NCBI GenBank assembly: GCA_964392305.1
Contig: CAYMPV010000035.1
Location: 1 to 64,000 of the forward strand
Origin: JACKIC01 sp964392305
Lineage (GTDB): Bacteria; Planctomycetota; UBA1135; UBA2386
Reading direction: 5' to 3'
DNA: 64,000 nucleotides
Positions 13,926 to 22,928 of the stretch are shown here, one piece after another. The position numbers and the translations under genes are program-made. The first letter of the stretch is position 1; each line of letters begins with the position of its first letter. Under the pieces are notes generated by a model. That model saw only the letters and a list, made by a program, of their open reading frames with translations. It searched no databases and was not told where the DNA came from.

Positions 13926-15149
13926 ATGGCAACAAACGACTTGCACCGGCAGCCGGAATGCCACGGCGAACGCGGCATGGCCCTGATCATGGCCATCCTG
14001 TTCACCATCCTGGTGGTCGGCATCGTCACCACCGGCGCGCTGATCCTGCGTGGTCACCAGACCAAGACCAACGTCAGCTTCGTCGCCAAGGGCCAGGCGG
14101 TGCAGTTCGCGCGCTCGGGGCTGATCGAGGCACTGGGCTGGTTCCGCAAGCAGACCAGCCAGCCCGTGCTCACGTTCGCGCCGGTGCTCGACACCGGCGT
14201 CACGCCGCCGGTGCTCGACACGATCGATCCCGACATCGGCATCGTGCGCGAGTTCTCGATCGAGAACTCGATCTGGGGCCGTTACGAGGTCTGGAAGGAA
14301 TGGGCCGGCGACCCCGACCCGGTGCGGCTGGCGTTCCGTGAACAGATGCAGGTCACCGACATCTCGTCGATGCGCGGCAACCTCACCGACGGCTCCGTCT
14401 GGCGCATCCGCTGCATCGGCTACGTCTACAAGCTGGTCGATCCCAACGTGCGCTTCGACGTCGCGCCAAACCACGTGATCGGCAAGGAAGTGGCCGAATG
14501 CGAGACGCGGCGCCTCGCGCTGCAGCCGCCCGGCCAGGCGGCGCTGTGCGCGGCCAACGGCAGCGACGTCACCATCGGCACCCGCGGCCGCGTGCTCGGC
14601 GGCGGCGCCGCCGCCGGCGTCTACTACGAGAGCAGCACCGGCACCGCGTCGGTCTCCGGCACCGGCGCATCGCTGACCGGCACGCCGCCGCAAGCCGGCG
14701 CGATCGACTACGACGACAGCTTCGACTACGTGTTCGGTGTCTCGTTCGAGGAGTTGGTGGCGATGGCCGACTACGTGGTCGATGCGGCCAACGACTTCCC
14801 GAGCCCCGTGCCGGTCGACACCGTGGTGGTCTGCAACACCGGCATCACCTTCACGGCCAGCAAACCGCTGGCGGGCACCGGCGTGGTCGTCTGCATGGGT
14901 GACACCACCGTGTCGCCCGGCAGCAATTCGAGCTTCTCCGGCCTGCTCTACGTCGATGGCAACCTGACCCTGCGTGAGCCGTGCGAGATCCAGGGCGCCG
15001 TCGTCGTCACCGGCACCGTCACGGTGCTCGGCGACAGCGACTATGCCACGATCACCTTCGACGACGCGATCCTGCAGCGCCTGCGCCAGGAACTCGGCAC
15101 CTACCGGCTGTCGAGCGCGATCGCGCGGCCGCTCAATTCGGATCGCTGA
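13926..15149 (+). CDS. Type IV pilus assembly PilX-like protein
   Basis: 407 residues from ATG 13926. Near the N-terminus is GERGMALIMAILFTILVVG, which has the PilX-type start: basic residue, Gly, then an ALI-rich transmembrane helix. The rest is exported and includes a segment of Thr-, Gly- and Val-rich repeats (VVVCNTGITF, VVVCMGDTTV, GNLTLREPCEIQG, AVVVTGTVTV) resembling a right-handed beta-helix of the type found in planctomycete PilX-like proteins. No other pilus genes are adjacent, so partners must be elsewhere. The gene converges on and overlaps the next minus-strand gene by 17 bp. Confidence 0.7.
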   Translation: MATNDLHRQPECHGERGMALIMAILFTILVVGIVTTGALILRGHQTKTNVSFVAKGQAVQFARSGLIEALGWFRKQTSQPVLTFAPVLDTGVTPPVLDTIDPDIGIVREFSIENSIWGRYEVWKEWAGDPDPVRLAFREQMQVTDISSMRGNLTDGSVWRIRCIGYVYKLVDPNVRFDVAPNHVIGKEVAECETRRLALQPPGQAALCAANGSDVTIGTRGRVLGGGAAAGVYYESSTGTASVSGTGASLTGTPPQAGAIDYDDSFDYVFGVSFEELVAMADYVVDAANDFPSPVPVDTVVVCNTGITFTASKPLAGTGVVVCMGDTTVSPGSNSSFSGLLYVDGNLTLREPCEIQGAVVVTGTVTVLGDSDYATITFDDAILQRLRQELGTYRLSSAIARPLNSDR

Positions 15150-16101
15150 TCGCCCCGGACGCGAGCGGCGGCACACCGCGCCGCGCAGCCAGCAGCAACA
15201 CCTCGAACTCGACGTCGGGATCACTCGGGTGACGGGCGATCGCGCCCAGGATGCCGCCACCGACACCGAACGGCGGCCGCGACGTGCCGACGACGAGTTC
15301 GGCGACCAGCGCCGGCGAGTCGTTGACGAGCAGGTCGATCGGCACGCGCCAGACGGCGCCGTGCGGCATCTCGGCGATCGGCGGCACGGTCTGGGTCGCG
15401 CGCAGGAACCGCGGCTGCACCACCACCGACACGCCCAGGTTGCCGAGCACCGACAGCAGCGACGGCCGCCGCACCACCTGCCACAGGATCGGTGACAGCA
15501 GCGGGTCGTTGCGCACCGTGTCGAGCAACGCCATCGCGCTGACCACCGCCTCGGCCAGCAACCTGGCGTCGACGCCATCGTAGAAGCCCTGCGCGGTGTC
15601 CAGGTCGGGATGAGCCTCGCGGTACGCGCGCACCTGTTCACAGGCCGGCGCGAACCCGCGCGCCAGGAAATCGCGCGGCATGCGCGGCCGCGAGCTGCCC
15701 AGCACGTTGCCGTCGGCGTCGGCCACGGTCGCCGTGACGCGGCTGTGCACCGACTCGAACCGCTGCATCTCGCCGTTGACCTGCAGGTCCCAGCGCAGCG
15801 GCGCGGCATCGACATCGACATCGACTTCGTCCAGTCGCAGACGCAGCAACCAGCGCTGCTGCGTCGCACCGCGGCGAAGGCGCAGCCCGTAGAGCACGGT
15901 GTCGCCCGGCACCCACTCGGAGGCGAACGTGAACGGCGAGAAGCCGTCGAGCAGGCGCGCCGCGCCCGGGAACTCCGCGGCCGCCAGGCTGGCCGCGCCG
16001 GGCGACAGGGTCACCTGCGGCGCGCCGGCGCAGGCGGTGAGCAGCAGCAGGCCTGCCGCGACGGCGTGATGGCGGCGAGGCGGACAAGACGGCGACGACA
16101 C
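15133..16101 (-). CDS. Lipoprotein of unknown function
   Basis: 322 residues from GTG 16101, chosen because it opens directly before the signal AVAAGLLLLTACAG with lipobox LTAC. The mature protein has an N-terminal beta-rich part (VLYGLRLRRG, LRLRLDEVDVDVDA) and a C-terminal part with SLLSVLGNLGVSV and WRVPIDLLVND. No family is recognised. It is conserved-looking in codon use and ends convergently, overlapping the PilX-like gene. The 64-bp gap to the upstream lipoprotein gene leaves co-transcription open. Confidence 0.65.
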   Translation of the reverse strand: MSSPSCPPRRHHAVAAGLLLLTACAGAPQVTLSPGAASLAAAEFPGAARLLDGFSPFTFASEWVPGDTVLYGLRLRRGATQQRWLLRLRLDEVDVDVDAAPLRWDLQVNGEMQRFESVHSRVTATVADADGNVLGSSRPRMPRDFLARGFAPACEQVRAYREAHPDLDTAQGFYDGVDARLLAEAVVSAMALLDTVRNDPLLSPILWQVVRRPSLLSVLGNLGVSVVVQPRFLRATQTVPPIAEMPHGAVWRVPIDLLVNDSPALVAELVVGTSRPPFGVGGGILGAIARHPSDPDVEFEVLLLAARRGVPPLASGAISDPN

Positions 16102-16165
16102 GCGCGCAAGGTAATCAGCGATCGCTGCGTCGCAAGCACCGCTGATCACGCGCCGCCGCACCGGC

Positions 16166-17065
16166 TCACTTGCCGGTCTCCTTGTCTTTGGCCGTGTCCT
16201 TGGTCTTGTCCTCGCCGTCCTTGCCTTGAAGGGCCTTCAGCGCCGCCTCCTCCTTGGCCTTCTCTGCGGCGAGGCGTTTGCTCCTCTCGACGTGCAGCTT
16301 GGGTTCGGTCTTGTGGATGACGACCTCGACCTCGGTCTCGGGCGGCGGCAGCACGTCCGTGAGCCACCAGTTCTGATCGTCGCGCGAACGTTCGTGGACC
16401 ATCGTGCCCAGGTGGTTGTCCGGTGACATGTAGCAGACCGACACGAAGTTGCCTTCGAAGTCGGCGACGAAGACCTCGGGCTCGTTCTTGTAGATCTGCG
16501 CCATGCGTCCGCCGAGGTAGACCCAGCTGCACTCGGTGACGGGCTTCTCCGTGGCCAGGTCGAGCAGCAGGTCCTCGACGCAGTGCTCCTTGACCTTGCC
16601 TTCGCCGTCCTTCCAACGCACCGTCATCCAGAACGGCTTGCCCTGCGGCGGCGTGACGATCAGCGGATCGGCACCCTTCTCGATCTCCTCGAGCGTCGGC
16701 GGCGGATCCTTCTCGACGTAGTTGGCGTTCTTGCCCTGTTCGAGGCCGAGCATCAGCATCGCGGCGTTGAGCACACTGGCCTTGCTGGGTGTCCAGAACA
16801 TCGCCTCGTGGCGCTTGCCGCGACGGTTCACGAGCAGGTACTCGATCGGGTCGCGCGGCTGGTTGACGGTCGCCTTGATGGTGAGCGTCTGCGCCTTGCC
16901 ATCGAGCTTGATGCCCTCCTTCTCGAATTGCGCCAGCACCTCGCCCAGCACCTTCTGCGCGGCGGCCTCCGGATCCTGCGCAGCGGGCGGCGGCACGGGC
17001 TTCTTCGGTTCCTGCTGGCACGCGACCAGACCTGCAAACAGGACAACGGCAGTGACGAACTTCAT
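16166..17065 (-). CDS. Lipoprotein with charged C-terminal tail
   Basis: 299 residues from ATG 17065, overlapping the upstream stop by 4 bp. The signal FVTAVVLFAGLVAC ends in a clear lipobox, followed by a Pro-rich linker. The central region has KRHEAMFWTPSKASVLN, RWKDGEGKVKEHCVED and CSWVYLGGRMAQIY, probably one mixed alpha/beta domain. The last 45 residues are Lys-, Glu- and Ala-rich, likely a flexible helix. No family recognised. Last gene of a four-gene unit with the repeat protein, nnrD and the asparaginase. Confidence 0.7.
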   Translation of the reverse strand: MKFVTAVVLFAGLVACQQEPKKPVPPPAAQDPEAAAQKVLGEVLAQFEKEGIKLDGKAQTLTIKATVNQPRDPIEYLLVNRRGKRHEAMFWTPSKASVLNAAMLMLGLEQGKNANYVEKDPPPTLEEIEKGADPLIVTPPQGKPFWMTVRWKDGEGKVKEHCVEDLLLDLATEKPVTECSWVYLGGRMAQIYKNEPEVFVADFEGNFVSVCYMSPDNHLGTMVHERSRDDQNWWLTDVLPPPETEVEVVIHKTEPKLHVERSKRLAAEKAKEEAALKALQGKDGEDKTKDTAKDKETGK

Positions 17066-19533
17066 CGGCGGGACTCCATGAGGCGGTTGATCTGGTCGAG
17101 AGTGGCCCGGTCGTGACCGGCGAGGTCACGCGCGCGAGCCAGAAGCTGTTGGCGAACGGATTCGTGCTGCTGCACCTGGGCTTCGAACCACGGTGCGGCA
17201 GCGGCGAGAGCGGCCCACGGATCGACGCCGCCGGCCGGATCTCGTTCACCGAGGAACAGGCGCGCCTCGCGGCGGGTGTCGGCAAGCCGCAGCAGACAGC
17301 GGCTCGCGACGCGCGCCGCCGCGGCAGCCGCCTCGGGGCGCCCTTCGGCTTCGTGCCGCTGCATCGCGAACCACGCCGCCGGCCCGGCGCCGACGTCCCC
17401 GGGCAACTCGTCCAGGCAGCCGCAGGTCGCCATGCCGACGGCGAGCTGCACGGGCCGGTCGGCCTCGAGACTGCGCCACAGCACCAGCAAACCCTGTCGC
17501 GCCAACTGCTGGCGCTGCGGGTGGGCTCGCCACCGCGCCGCGACCGCGTCGAACGCGGTCCGAACGGCGGTGGGATCGGTGCCGCGCAACGCCTGCGCGA
17601 TCGCCGCGACGAACGGGAAACCGTGACTGCCGTCCGGCCAACGTTCGGCCCGTTCGCGTTCCGCATCGGGCTCGGCGAGCGGCGCGAGCAGCACCAACTC
17701 GGCGAGCAGCTGCAGGTCCTGTGGCGACTTCGGCTCTGCCATGGTCGCGACGATCTCGTAGCGCATCGAGTCGAGTTCGTCGGACCACTGCCCCGAAGTG
17801 ATCGCCGCGCGCAACTCGGCGACCAGCGCGGCGCGGTGGCCACCGGCGCACAACGCACGCAGCGCGATCTCCTGCGGCTCGAACCCATCCATGTTCGCCC
17901 GCACATCGATCCACAACGGCACCAGCTCAGGCGCCGGGCATCGCGCCGCCCACGCGAGCAGTTCGGCGGCGAGCGCTTCGTCCGCTTGCCGCGCAGCGGC
18001 GATCAACGAACGTGCCAGGTCGGCGTCGAGCGGCTCGTCGAGTGCCGTGCAGCGCCGCACGAACGCCGGCGACAGCTGCGGGCTCTGGGCGACGAGCTGC
18101 ACCAGCTGCGCGCGTTCGCCGAGGGTCACCAACGCCAACCTCACGGCCGCCAGCTGCAGGTCGCGCGCCTTGGCATCGACGCCCTCGCCAGCCGGCGCGC
18201 GTAGCTCGTCGAGCAACAGCGCGCGCACCGCCGGCTCACGGCGCTGCGACAGCGCTTGCGCCAGCGCCGAGAAATCCGGGTGCTTGCGCAACAGCGGCCA
18301 CGCGGCGGTCAGCGCCTTGGGCTCGGCGCGCATGGCGACGACGATGGCGGCGCGCTCGCACCACAGACCGGCGACGCCACCGGCCGCTTCGATCGGCGCC
18401 ATCAACGCCGACACCAACTCGGATTCGAGCGTCGGCCGACGCCCCAGCGCGACCAGCGCCGCGTTCGAGATCTCGGGTGTGCCCTGCAACCAGACCAACA
18501 GCCGCTGTGCGGGGATGTTCTCCACGGCAACGTCGAGCAGGCGACGCAACGGCGAACGTGACGCATCGGCCGACTCATCGACCCAGTCGAGCACCCGCGC
18601 GTCGACGACCTGCGCCTTGGCCAAGGTCTCGAACGCAGCGCGGCGCAGTTCGGGCGCCGCCTGTTCGTCGGTGAGCAGGCTGATCACGCGCTCGATGCGC
18701 GCCGGTCTGTCGAGCAGCGGCGCGGCGCGCTGCAGCCAGAGGCGTTCGAGCGGCACCTCACCGTCGAGTGCCGCGGCGGCGCGCTGTTCGTAGACGCGCG
18801 GCGCATGATCGATCACGTATTGGCAGATCTCGCTGCCCGGCCCGGGCGGCAAGGTCACCGCCAGCGACAACAGCCGCGCACGTCCCTGATCCGACAGGCG
18901 GTCGAACCACGGCACCACGGCGCCGACGCCGACCTTCTCCGTGAGCAACAGGCCGTGCACCTTGGCAACCAGGGCGTCGGCGACGAGCGACGGCAGCACC
19001 GCGAACGCGGCGTGACAACCGTCGTCGGCTTCGCCCTGGACCAGGGTCTGCAGCACGATGCCGCCCTCGGCCAGCGTCAGCGGCATGCCCCGCACCGCCA
19101 GCCACAGACAACGACGGTCCCCGGTCACACGCGGATCGGCGAGTTCGCGCTCGGCGAGCGGCACGAACGCGGCGCGCGGCGCGAGCGCCAGTTCGCGCGC
19201 CAGCGTGAGCGCGGCAGCGGGCGCCTGCTGCAAGGCGTCGAGCAGTTCGGGCGGAATCTGCAGCCACTCGTGACGCACGATCGCCGCCGTCGAATCGGCG
19301 ACCTCGGCGCTGGCGCAACCCAGCGCCGCCACCGCCGTCGCCACGTCCAGCGCGCCGGCGTCCTGCAGCTGCGACAACGCCGCGCAGCGCAGTTCCGGCA
19401 GGCGGTCGTCCTGCAGCGCGTCGCCTCGCAGTTGTCGCACCTGCTGCGCGTCGAGCTGCGGCGAAGTCGGCTGTGCCTGCGCCATGAGCGACGCAGTGAG
19501 CAGCACCCCGGCGACGTCGACGGTGATCCTCAT
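17062..19533 (-). CDS. Large exported alpha-helical repeat protein
   Basis: 823 residues from ATG 19533 (ATGA overlap with nnrD). A weak signal peptide (VAGVLLTASLMAQAQ) precedes an almost wholly helical body very rich in Ala and Leu. Repeated pieces such as ELRCAALSQLQDAG, ELRRAAFETLAKA, RAALVAELRAAI and LLDELRAPA suggest an alpha-solenoid of irregular HEAT/ARM-like units. It carries no catalytic motif. A scaffold in the periplasm is the best guess. Coupled by overlaps on both sides. Confidence 0.65.
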   Translation of the reverse strand: MRITVDVAGVLLTASLMAQAQPTSPQLDAQQVRQLRGDALQDDRLPELRCAALSQLQDAGALDVATAVAALGCASAEVADSTAAIVRHEWLQIPPELLDALQQAPAAALTLARELALAPRAAFVPLAERELADPRVTGDRRCLWLAVRGMPLTLAEGGIVLQTLVQGEADDGCHAAFAVLPSLVADALVAKVHGLLLTEKVGVGAVVPWFDRLSDQGRARLLSLAVTLPPGPGSEICQYVIDHAPRVYEQRAAAALDGEVPLERLWLQRAAPLLDRPARIERVISLLTDEQAAPELRRAAFETLAKAQVVDARVLDWVDESADASRSPLRRLLDVAVENIPAQRLLVWLQGTPEISNAALVALGRRPTLESELVSALMAPIEAAGGVAGLWCERAAIVVAMRAEPKALTAAWPLLRKHPDFSALAQALSQRREPAVRALLLDELRAPAGEGVDAKARDLQLAAVRLALVTLGERAQLVQLVAQSPQLSPAFVRRCTALDEPLDADLARSLIAAARQADEALAAELLAWAARCPAPELVPLWIDVRANMDGFEPQEIALRALCAGGHRAALVAELRAAITSGQWSDELDSMRYEIVATMAEPKSPQDLQLLAELVLLAPLAEPDAERERAERWPDGSHGFPFVAAIAQALRGTDPTAVRTAFDAVAARWRAHPQRQQLARQGLLVLWRSLEADRPVQLAVGMATCGCLDELPGDVGAGPAAWFAMQRHEAEGRPEAAAAAARVASRCLLRLADTRREARLFLGERDPAGGVDPWAALAAAAPWFEAQVQQHESVRQQLLARARDLAGHDRATLDQINRLMESRR

Positions 19534-20342
19534 CGCAGCTCCTCGGCGATCGCTGCCGGCAGGTCGCTGGCGATCAGGCCGCGCGGCGACAGCCGGGCGG
19601 CGACGCGATCACCGGCGCGCCCGTGAACGGCGGCGCCCAGGCACGCCGCGTCGAACGGCTGCAGGCCCTGCGCGAGCAGCGCGCCGATCAGCCCGGCGAG
19701 CACGTCGCCCGAGCCGCCCGTGGCCATGCCGGGGTTGCCGCTGCGATTGTCGAAACAGCGCCGCCCGTCGCCGACCAGCGTGCCGGCGCCCTTGAGCACG
19801 ACCACCGCGCCGCTGCGTTCGCACAGCGCGGTGAGCGCCGCGCGGCGATCGCGCTGCACGGCCGCGGCGGTGGTGCCGAGCAGGCGCGCCGCCTCACCCG
19901 GATGCGGTGTCAGCACCAGCTGCCGCCGCGTCGCCGGCGCGCGCCGCAGCGGCGCGAGCGCGTTGAGCGCGTCGGCATCGAGAACCGCCGGCGCGTCGCC
20001 CGCGGCCAGCACCGTGCGCAGCAGGTTCTTGGTGGCGACGCCACCACCGAGCCCGGGCCCCACCACCACCGCATCCGCGCCGAGCAGCGCGGCGGCGAAC
20101 GGCGCCCCCGCCCGCAGCACCGTGGTCGCACACGGCACCGCCAGCGGCAACAGCGGCAGCAGCGCCTTGGGCAAGGCCACCCGCACGAGGCCTGCACCGG
20201 ACCGCAGCGCGCTGGTCGCACACAGGATCGCCGCACCGAGCATCACCTCGCTGCCGGCGACGACCAGGACGGTGCCGTAGTCACCCTTGTGGCCGTCGGG
20301 CGCGCGTTCCTTCAACTTCGGCAACTGGCGCACGAGCTTCAT
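19530..20342 (-). CDS. nnrD: ADP-dependent (S)-NAD(P)H-hydrate dehydratase
   Basis: 270 residues from ATG 20342, which overlaps the asparaginase stop by 4 bp. The enzyme restores damaged NADHX and NADPHX to NADH and NADPH. The ribokinase-like fold is shown by GDYGTVLVVAGS, GADAVVVGPGLGG, VLDADALNAL, LTPHPGEAARLLG, VVLKGAGTLV and the active-site loop NPGMATGGSGDVLAG. The NnrE epimerase domain often fused at the N-terminus is absent. The open frame continues far upstream but only as a shadow of the asparaginase gene. Confidence 0.93.
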   Translation of the reverse strand: MKLVRQLPKLKERAPDGHKGDYGTVLVVAGSEVMLGAAILCATSALRSGAGLVRVALPKALLPLLPLAVPCATTVLRAGAPFAAALLGADAVVVGPGLGGGVATKNLLRTVLAAGDAPAVLDADALNALAPLRRAPATRRQLVLTPHPGEAARLLGTTAAAVQRDRRAALTALCERSGAVVVLKGAGTLVGDGRRCFDNRSGNPGMATGGSGDVLAGLIGALLAQGLQPFDAACLGAAVHGRAGDRVAARLSPRGLIASDLPAAIAEELR

Positions 20343-21388
20343 GCGGGCCACTCCACGGTACTCACGACCTCGCCGACGGGCCGCCGCTGCGTGTTCTCGA
20401 TCGGCGCCCGCCAGAACGACTGCAGCGAAGCCGGCACCTGTCCGCCGCCGAACGCGCCGAGCCAACGCAGCGTCTCGACCACCACGGGCTCGTAACCGCG
20501 CTGGCTGCCGTCGTCGATCTTGCCCGCGATCCCGACCGATCCGGGGCAACGCCGCCGCGCCGGGTCGGGCGCCAAGGCCACCGCGAACACGCCTTCGGCG
20601 CCGTTCTTGGGGAAACACCGGCCAGGCAGCGCCCGCACGATCTCGGTGCACAATTGGCCCTCGCCCTGCAGCAGCACCGGCTGCGCCGCGACCGCGTCGA
20701 GGATCGTGCGACATGCCGCCGCCCGAACGGACCCGAGCCCCTCCGGGTTCGCCAGCCGCGCAAATGCCCGAGCCAGCGCCACCAACGGCAACCAGAACGT
20801 CGGCGCACCGCAACCGTCGAGACCGACCTCCGGTGCCGCGCTCATGCCGGCCATCGCCGCGACCGCGGCGCGCACTTCCTGCTGCGCCTCGCACTGCGGA
20901 TCGAGGTATCGGTCGAGGTCGTCGCCACACGCCCGCGCCAGACACAAGAATCCGGTGTGTTTGCCGCTGCAGTTGTTGTGCACCTTGGTCGGCCGCTCGC
21001 CGGCCGCGAGCAGCGCCAGTCGGCTGGCCTGGTCGAACGGCGCGTGCGGGCCACAGCCGAGCCGTTCTTCGTCGAGCCCGGCGCGGGCCAGGAACGAGCG
21101 CACCGCCGCCAGGTGCACGGGCGCCCCGACGTGACTCGCACACATCACCGCGATCTCCGCCGCCGGCAGCGCCAACTCGCGGTGCAGACCGCGCTCGAGG
21201 AACGGCAGCGCCTGCAGCGGTTTGGTCGCCGAACGCGCGTAGACCGGGCGCTCGACGTCGCCGCGCGCCACCAGCAGCTCGCCGTCGTGCACCACCACCA
21301 GGGCGCCGCGATGCCACGACTCGACCCGGCCACTGCGGGTGACCTCGGCGAGGATGGGGTTGGCAGCAGGCGATCCAGCGGCAGACAT
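20339..21388 (-). CDS. L-asparaginase II family protein (thermolabile type)
   Basis: 349 residues from ATG 21388. It matches the asparaginase II family found in Rhizobium and many environmental bacteria, unrelated to E. coli AnsA/AnsB. Typical pieces are RSGRVESWHRG, VYARSATKPLQALP, CASHVGAP, KVHNNCSGKHTGFL (the Ser-x-x-Lys active-site block) and GLDGCGAPTFWLPL. The expected reaction is asparagine to aspartate and ammonia in the cytosol. First gene of the four-gene minus-strand unit, divergent from the BFN nuclease gene across a 78-bp intergenic space. Confidence 0.88.
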   Translation of the reverse strand: MSAAGSPAANPILAEVTRSGRVESWHRGALVVVHDGELLVARGDVERPVYARSATKPLQALPFLERGLHRELALPAAEIAVMCASHVGAPVHLAAVRSFLARAGLDEERLGCGPHAPFDQASRLALLAAGERPTKVHNNCSGKHTGFLCLARACGDDLDRYLDPQCEAQQEVRAAVAAMAGMSAAPEVGLDGCGAPTFWLPLVALARAFARLANPEGLGSVRAAACRTILDAVAAQPVLLQGEGQLCTEIVRALPGRCFPKNGAEGVFAVALAPDPARRRCPGSVGIAGKIDDGSQRGYEPVVVETLRWLGAFGGGQVPASLQSFWRAPIENTQRRPVGEVVSTVEWPA

Positions 21389-21466
21389 CGCGCACCCTTA
21401 TACGTCGCCGGCGCCGACGAGGCTCGCGCCGGAAGGTTCGCCCGGCTACAACGCCCCGGTCCGCGC

Positions 21467-21880
21467 ATGGAACTCGTCGAAGTCGAACTGGCCCGCGTCG
21501 TCATCCATCAGAAGGGTGAGCAGCAGTACATCCACCTGCGCGAACGGCACGGCGACCGGGGCTTCCCGATCGTGATCGGCTACAACGAGGTCGAGGAGAT
21601 CAACCGCAAGCTGTGCGGCGTCAAGCCGCCGCGGCCGCTGACCCACGATCTGGTCGGCCGGATCCTGACCGCGCTCGGCCACCGCCTGTCGCGCGTGATC
21701 ATCAACGAACTGCGCGAGGGCACGTTCTTCGCCAACCTCGTGCTCGTGCCCAGCGACAACCCGCAGGGCCCCGAACAGACGGTCGATTGCCGCCCGTCCG
21801 ACGCGATCGCGCTGGCGGTGCAGACCGGCGCCCCGATCCTGGTCGCACGCGAAGTGTTCGAAGCCGTCGCCAACGATTGA
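21467..21880 (+). CDS. Bifunctional nuclease family protein (BFN, DUF151)
   Basis: 137 residues from ATG 21467. The whole protein fits the BFN/DUF151 domain: FPIVIGYNEVEEINRKL, RPLTHDLVGRILTALG, RVIINELREGTFFANLVL and the signature CRPSDAIALAVQTGAPI. Members of this family have been linked to DNase/RNase activity and to bacterial stress responses; the exact role here is unknown. It is a stand-alone gene 67 bp upstream of tRNA-Ser. Confidence 0.88.
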   Translation: MELVEVELARVVIHQKGEQQYIHLRERHGDRGFPIVIGYNEVEEINRKLCGVKPPRPLTHDLVGRILTALGHRLSRVIINELREGTFFANLVLVPSDNPQGPEQTVDCRPSDAIALAVQTGAPILVAREVFEAVAND

Positions 21881-21947
21881 GTGCGGCCACCAGCCGCGCT
21901 AGCGTGCGCCGCCTCGGCACGGCGCACGGCGCCAGCTGGTCTCCCGC

Positions 21948-22037
21948 GGAGGGATGGCAGAGTGGCCGAATGCGGCGGTTTTGAAAACCGCTGTCGGTGC
22001 AAGCCGACCGGGGGTTCGAATCCCTCTCCCTCCGCCA
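21948..22037 (+). tRNA. tRNA-Ser (anticodon UGA)
   Basis: 90 nt including an encoded CCA. Acceptor GGAGGGA pairs with TCCCTCC, discriminator G. The anticodon stem GCGGT/ACCGC holds loop TTTGAAA with anticodon UGA. A long variable arm (GTCGGTGCAAGCCGAC) is typical of serine tRNAs. Confidence 0.96.
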
Positions 22038-22067
22038 CTCTTCGTTGCGAGGACTCTCTCGCCAACC

Positions 22068-22712
22068 ATGTCGACGCAAGCGGTGACCGTCGTCGCGAAC
22101 TCCACGCAGCCACGCTTGTCTGCGGGGCGCGCCGCGTGGCTGTCGATCGGCATCACCGCGTCGATCCCGCTCGGACTCGAGGTCGCCGATGTGTTCCCCA
22201 CGATCCCGGTCCTCGCCTTCTACCTTGGACTTCCGATCGTCACGGCCCGAGTCCTTCGCGGCACATGGTGGCCCCCCACGACCTTGATCCGAGGCCAGCG
22301 CTGGGAGTGGATGGTGCTAGGCTCACTCACGGCATCACTCGCCATCCTGCGTTGGCTCACCTACGCACCCGCGCCCAGCTTGCGCTCCATCGAGCTCGCC
22401 TGGTGGGACGCCCATCTGCTCGGGCCGATCCTCTGGGAGTGCGTGTTTCGGGGCCTGGCCTGGTTCGAACACACCAACAAGCTCGTGATGGTGATCGTCT
22501 CGTCGGTGATGGTCGCGGCGACCGCGTGCTTGTCGGATGCTTGCAGCGATCGCTGTTGGGACTGGTGGATGCTGAGCCTCTACATTCCCTGGATCCTGCC
22601 GTCGCTGGTGAGTTGCTTCGCCAGGATCAGGCTGGGGCTGTGCGGTGCCATCGTGATGAACGCCACCTTCACCCTCGCGCACGAAGTGGGCCTGCTGGGC
22701 TGGCTGCGGTGA
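22068..22712 (+). CDS. CPBP-like membrane protein with atypical active-site motif
   Basis: 214 residues from ATG 22068, 30 bp after tRNA-Ser. About six hydrophobic helices. The segment LLGPILWECVFRG resembles motif 1 (EExxxR) of CPBP/Abi intramembrane proteases, but the first Glu is replaced by Trp, and the C-terminal MNATFTLAHE resembles the family's last conserved helix. It could be an inactive CPBP homologue or a divergent membrane protein. Its place right behind a tRNA gene and isolated orientation suggest an acquired gene. Confidence 0.55.
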   Translation: MSTQAVTVVANSTQPRLSAGRAAWLSIGITASIPLGLEVADVFPTIPVLAFYLGLPIVTARVLRGTWWPPTTLIRGQRWEWMVLGSLTASLAILRWLTYAPAPSLRSIELAWWDAHLLGPILWECVFRGLAWFEHTNKLVMVIVSSVMVAATACLSDACSDRCWDWWMLSLYIPWILPSLVSCFARIRLGLCGAIVMNATFTLAHEVGLLGWLR

Positions 22713-22928
22713 TCTCCGGTACCAAGGCTGCGGCCGCCTCGAGCCTTGCCGGGCAAGGAGTGACGGACACCGGCACAGCCAGCCTCGTGACCAGACGTGA
22801 TCCTTGCGTTTCGCTCCCAGGCAGGTCGTTCTTGAAGGTTGTCGCGCCAGGTTCCTTGAACATCGCACTCTCGCGAGTCGAGATTCGAGGATCTCGTGGC
22901 TACCTGCCCCGCGCTCGCCTGATCGCGC

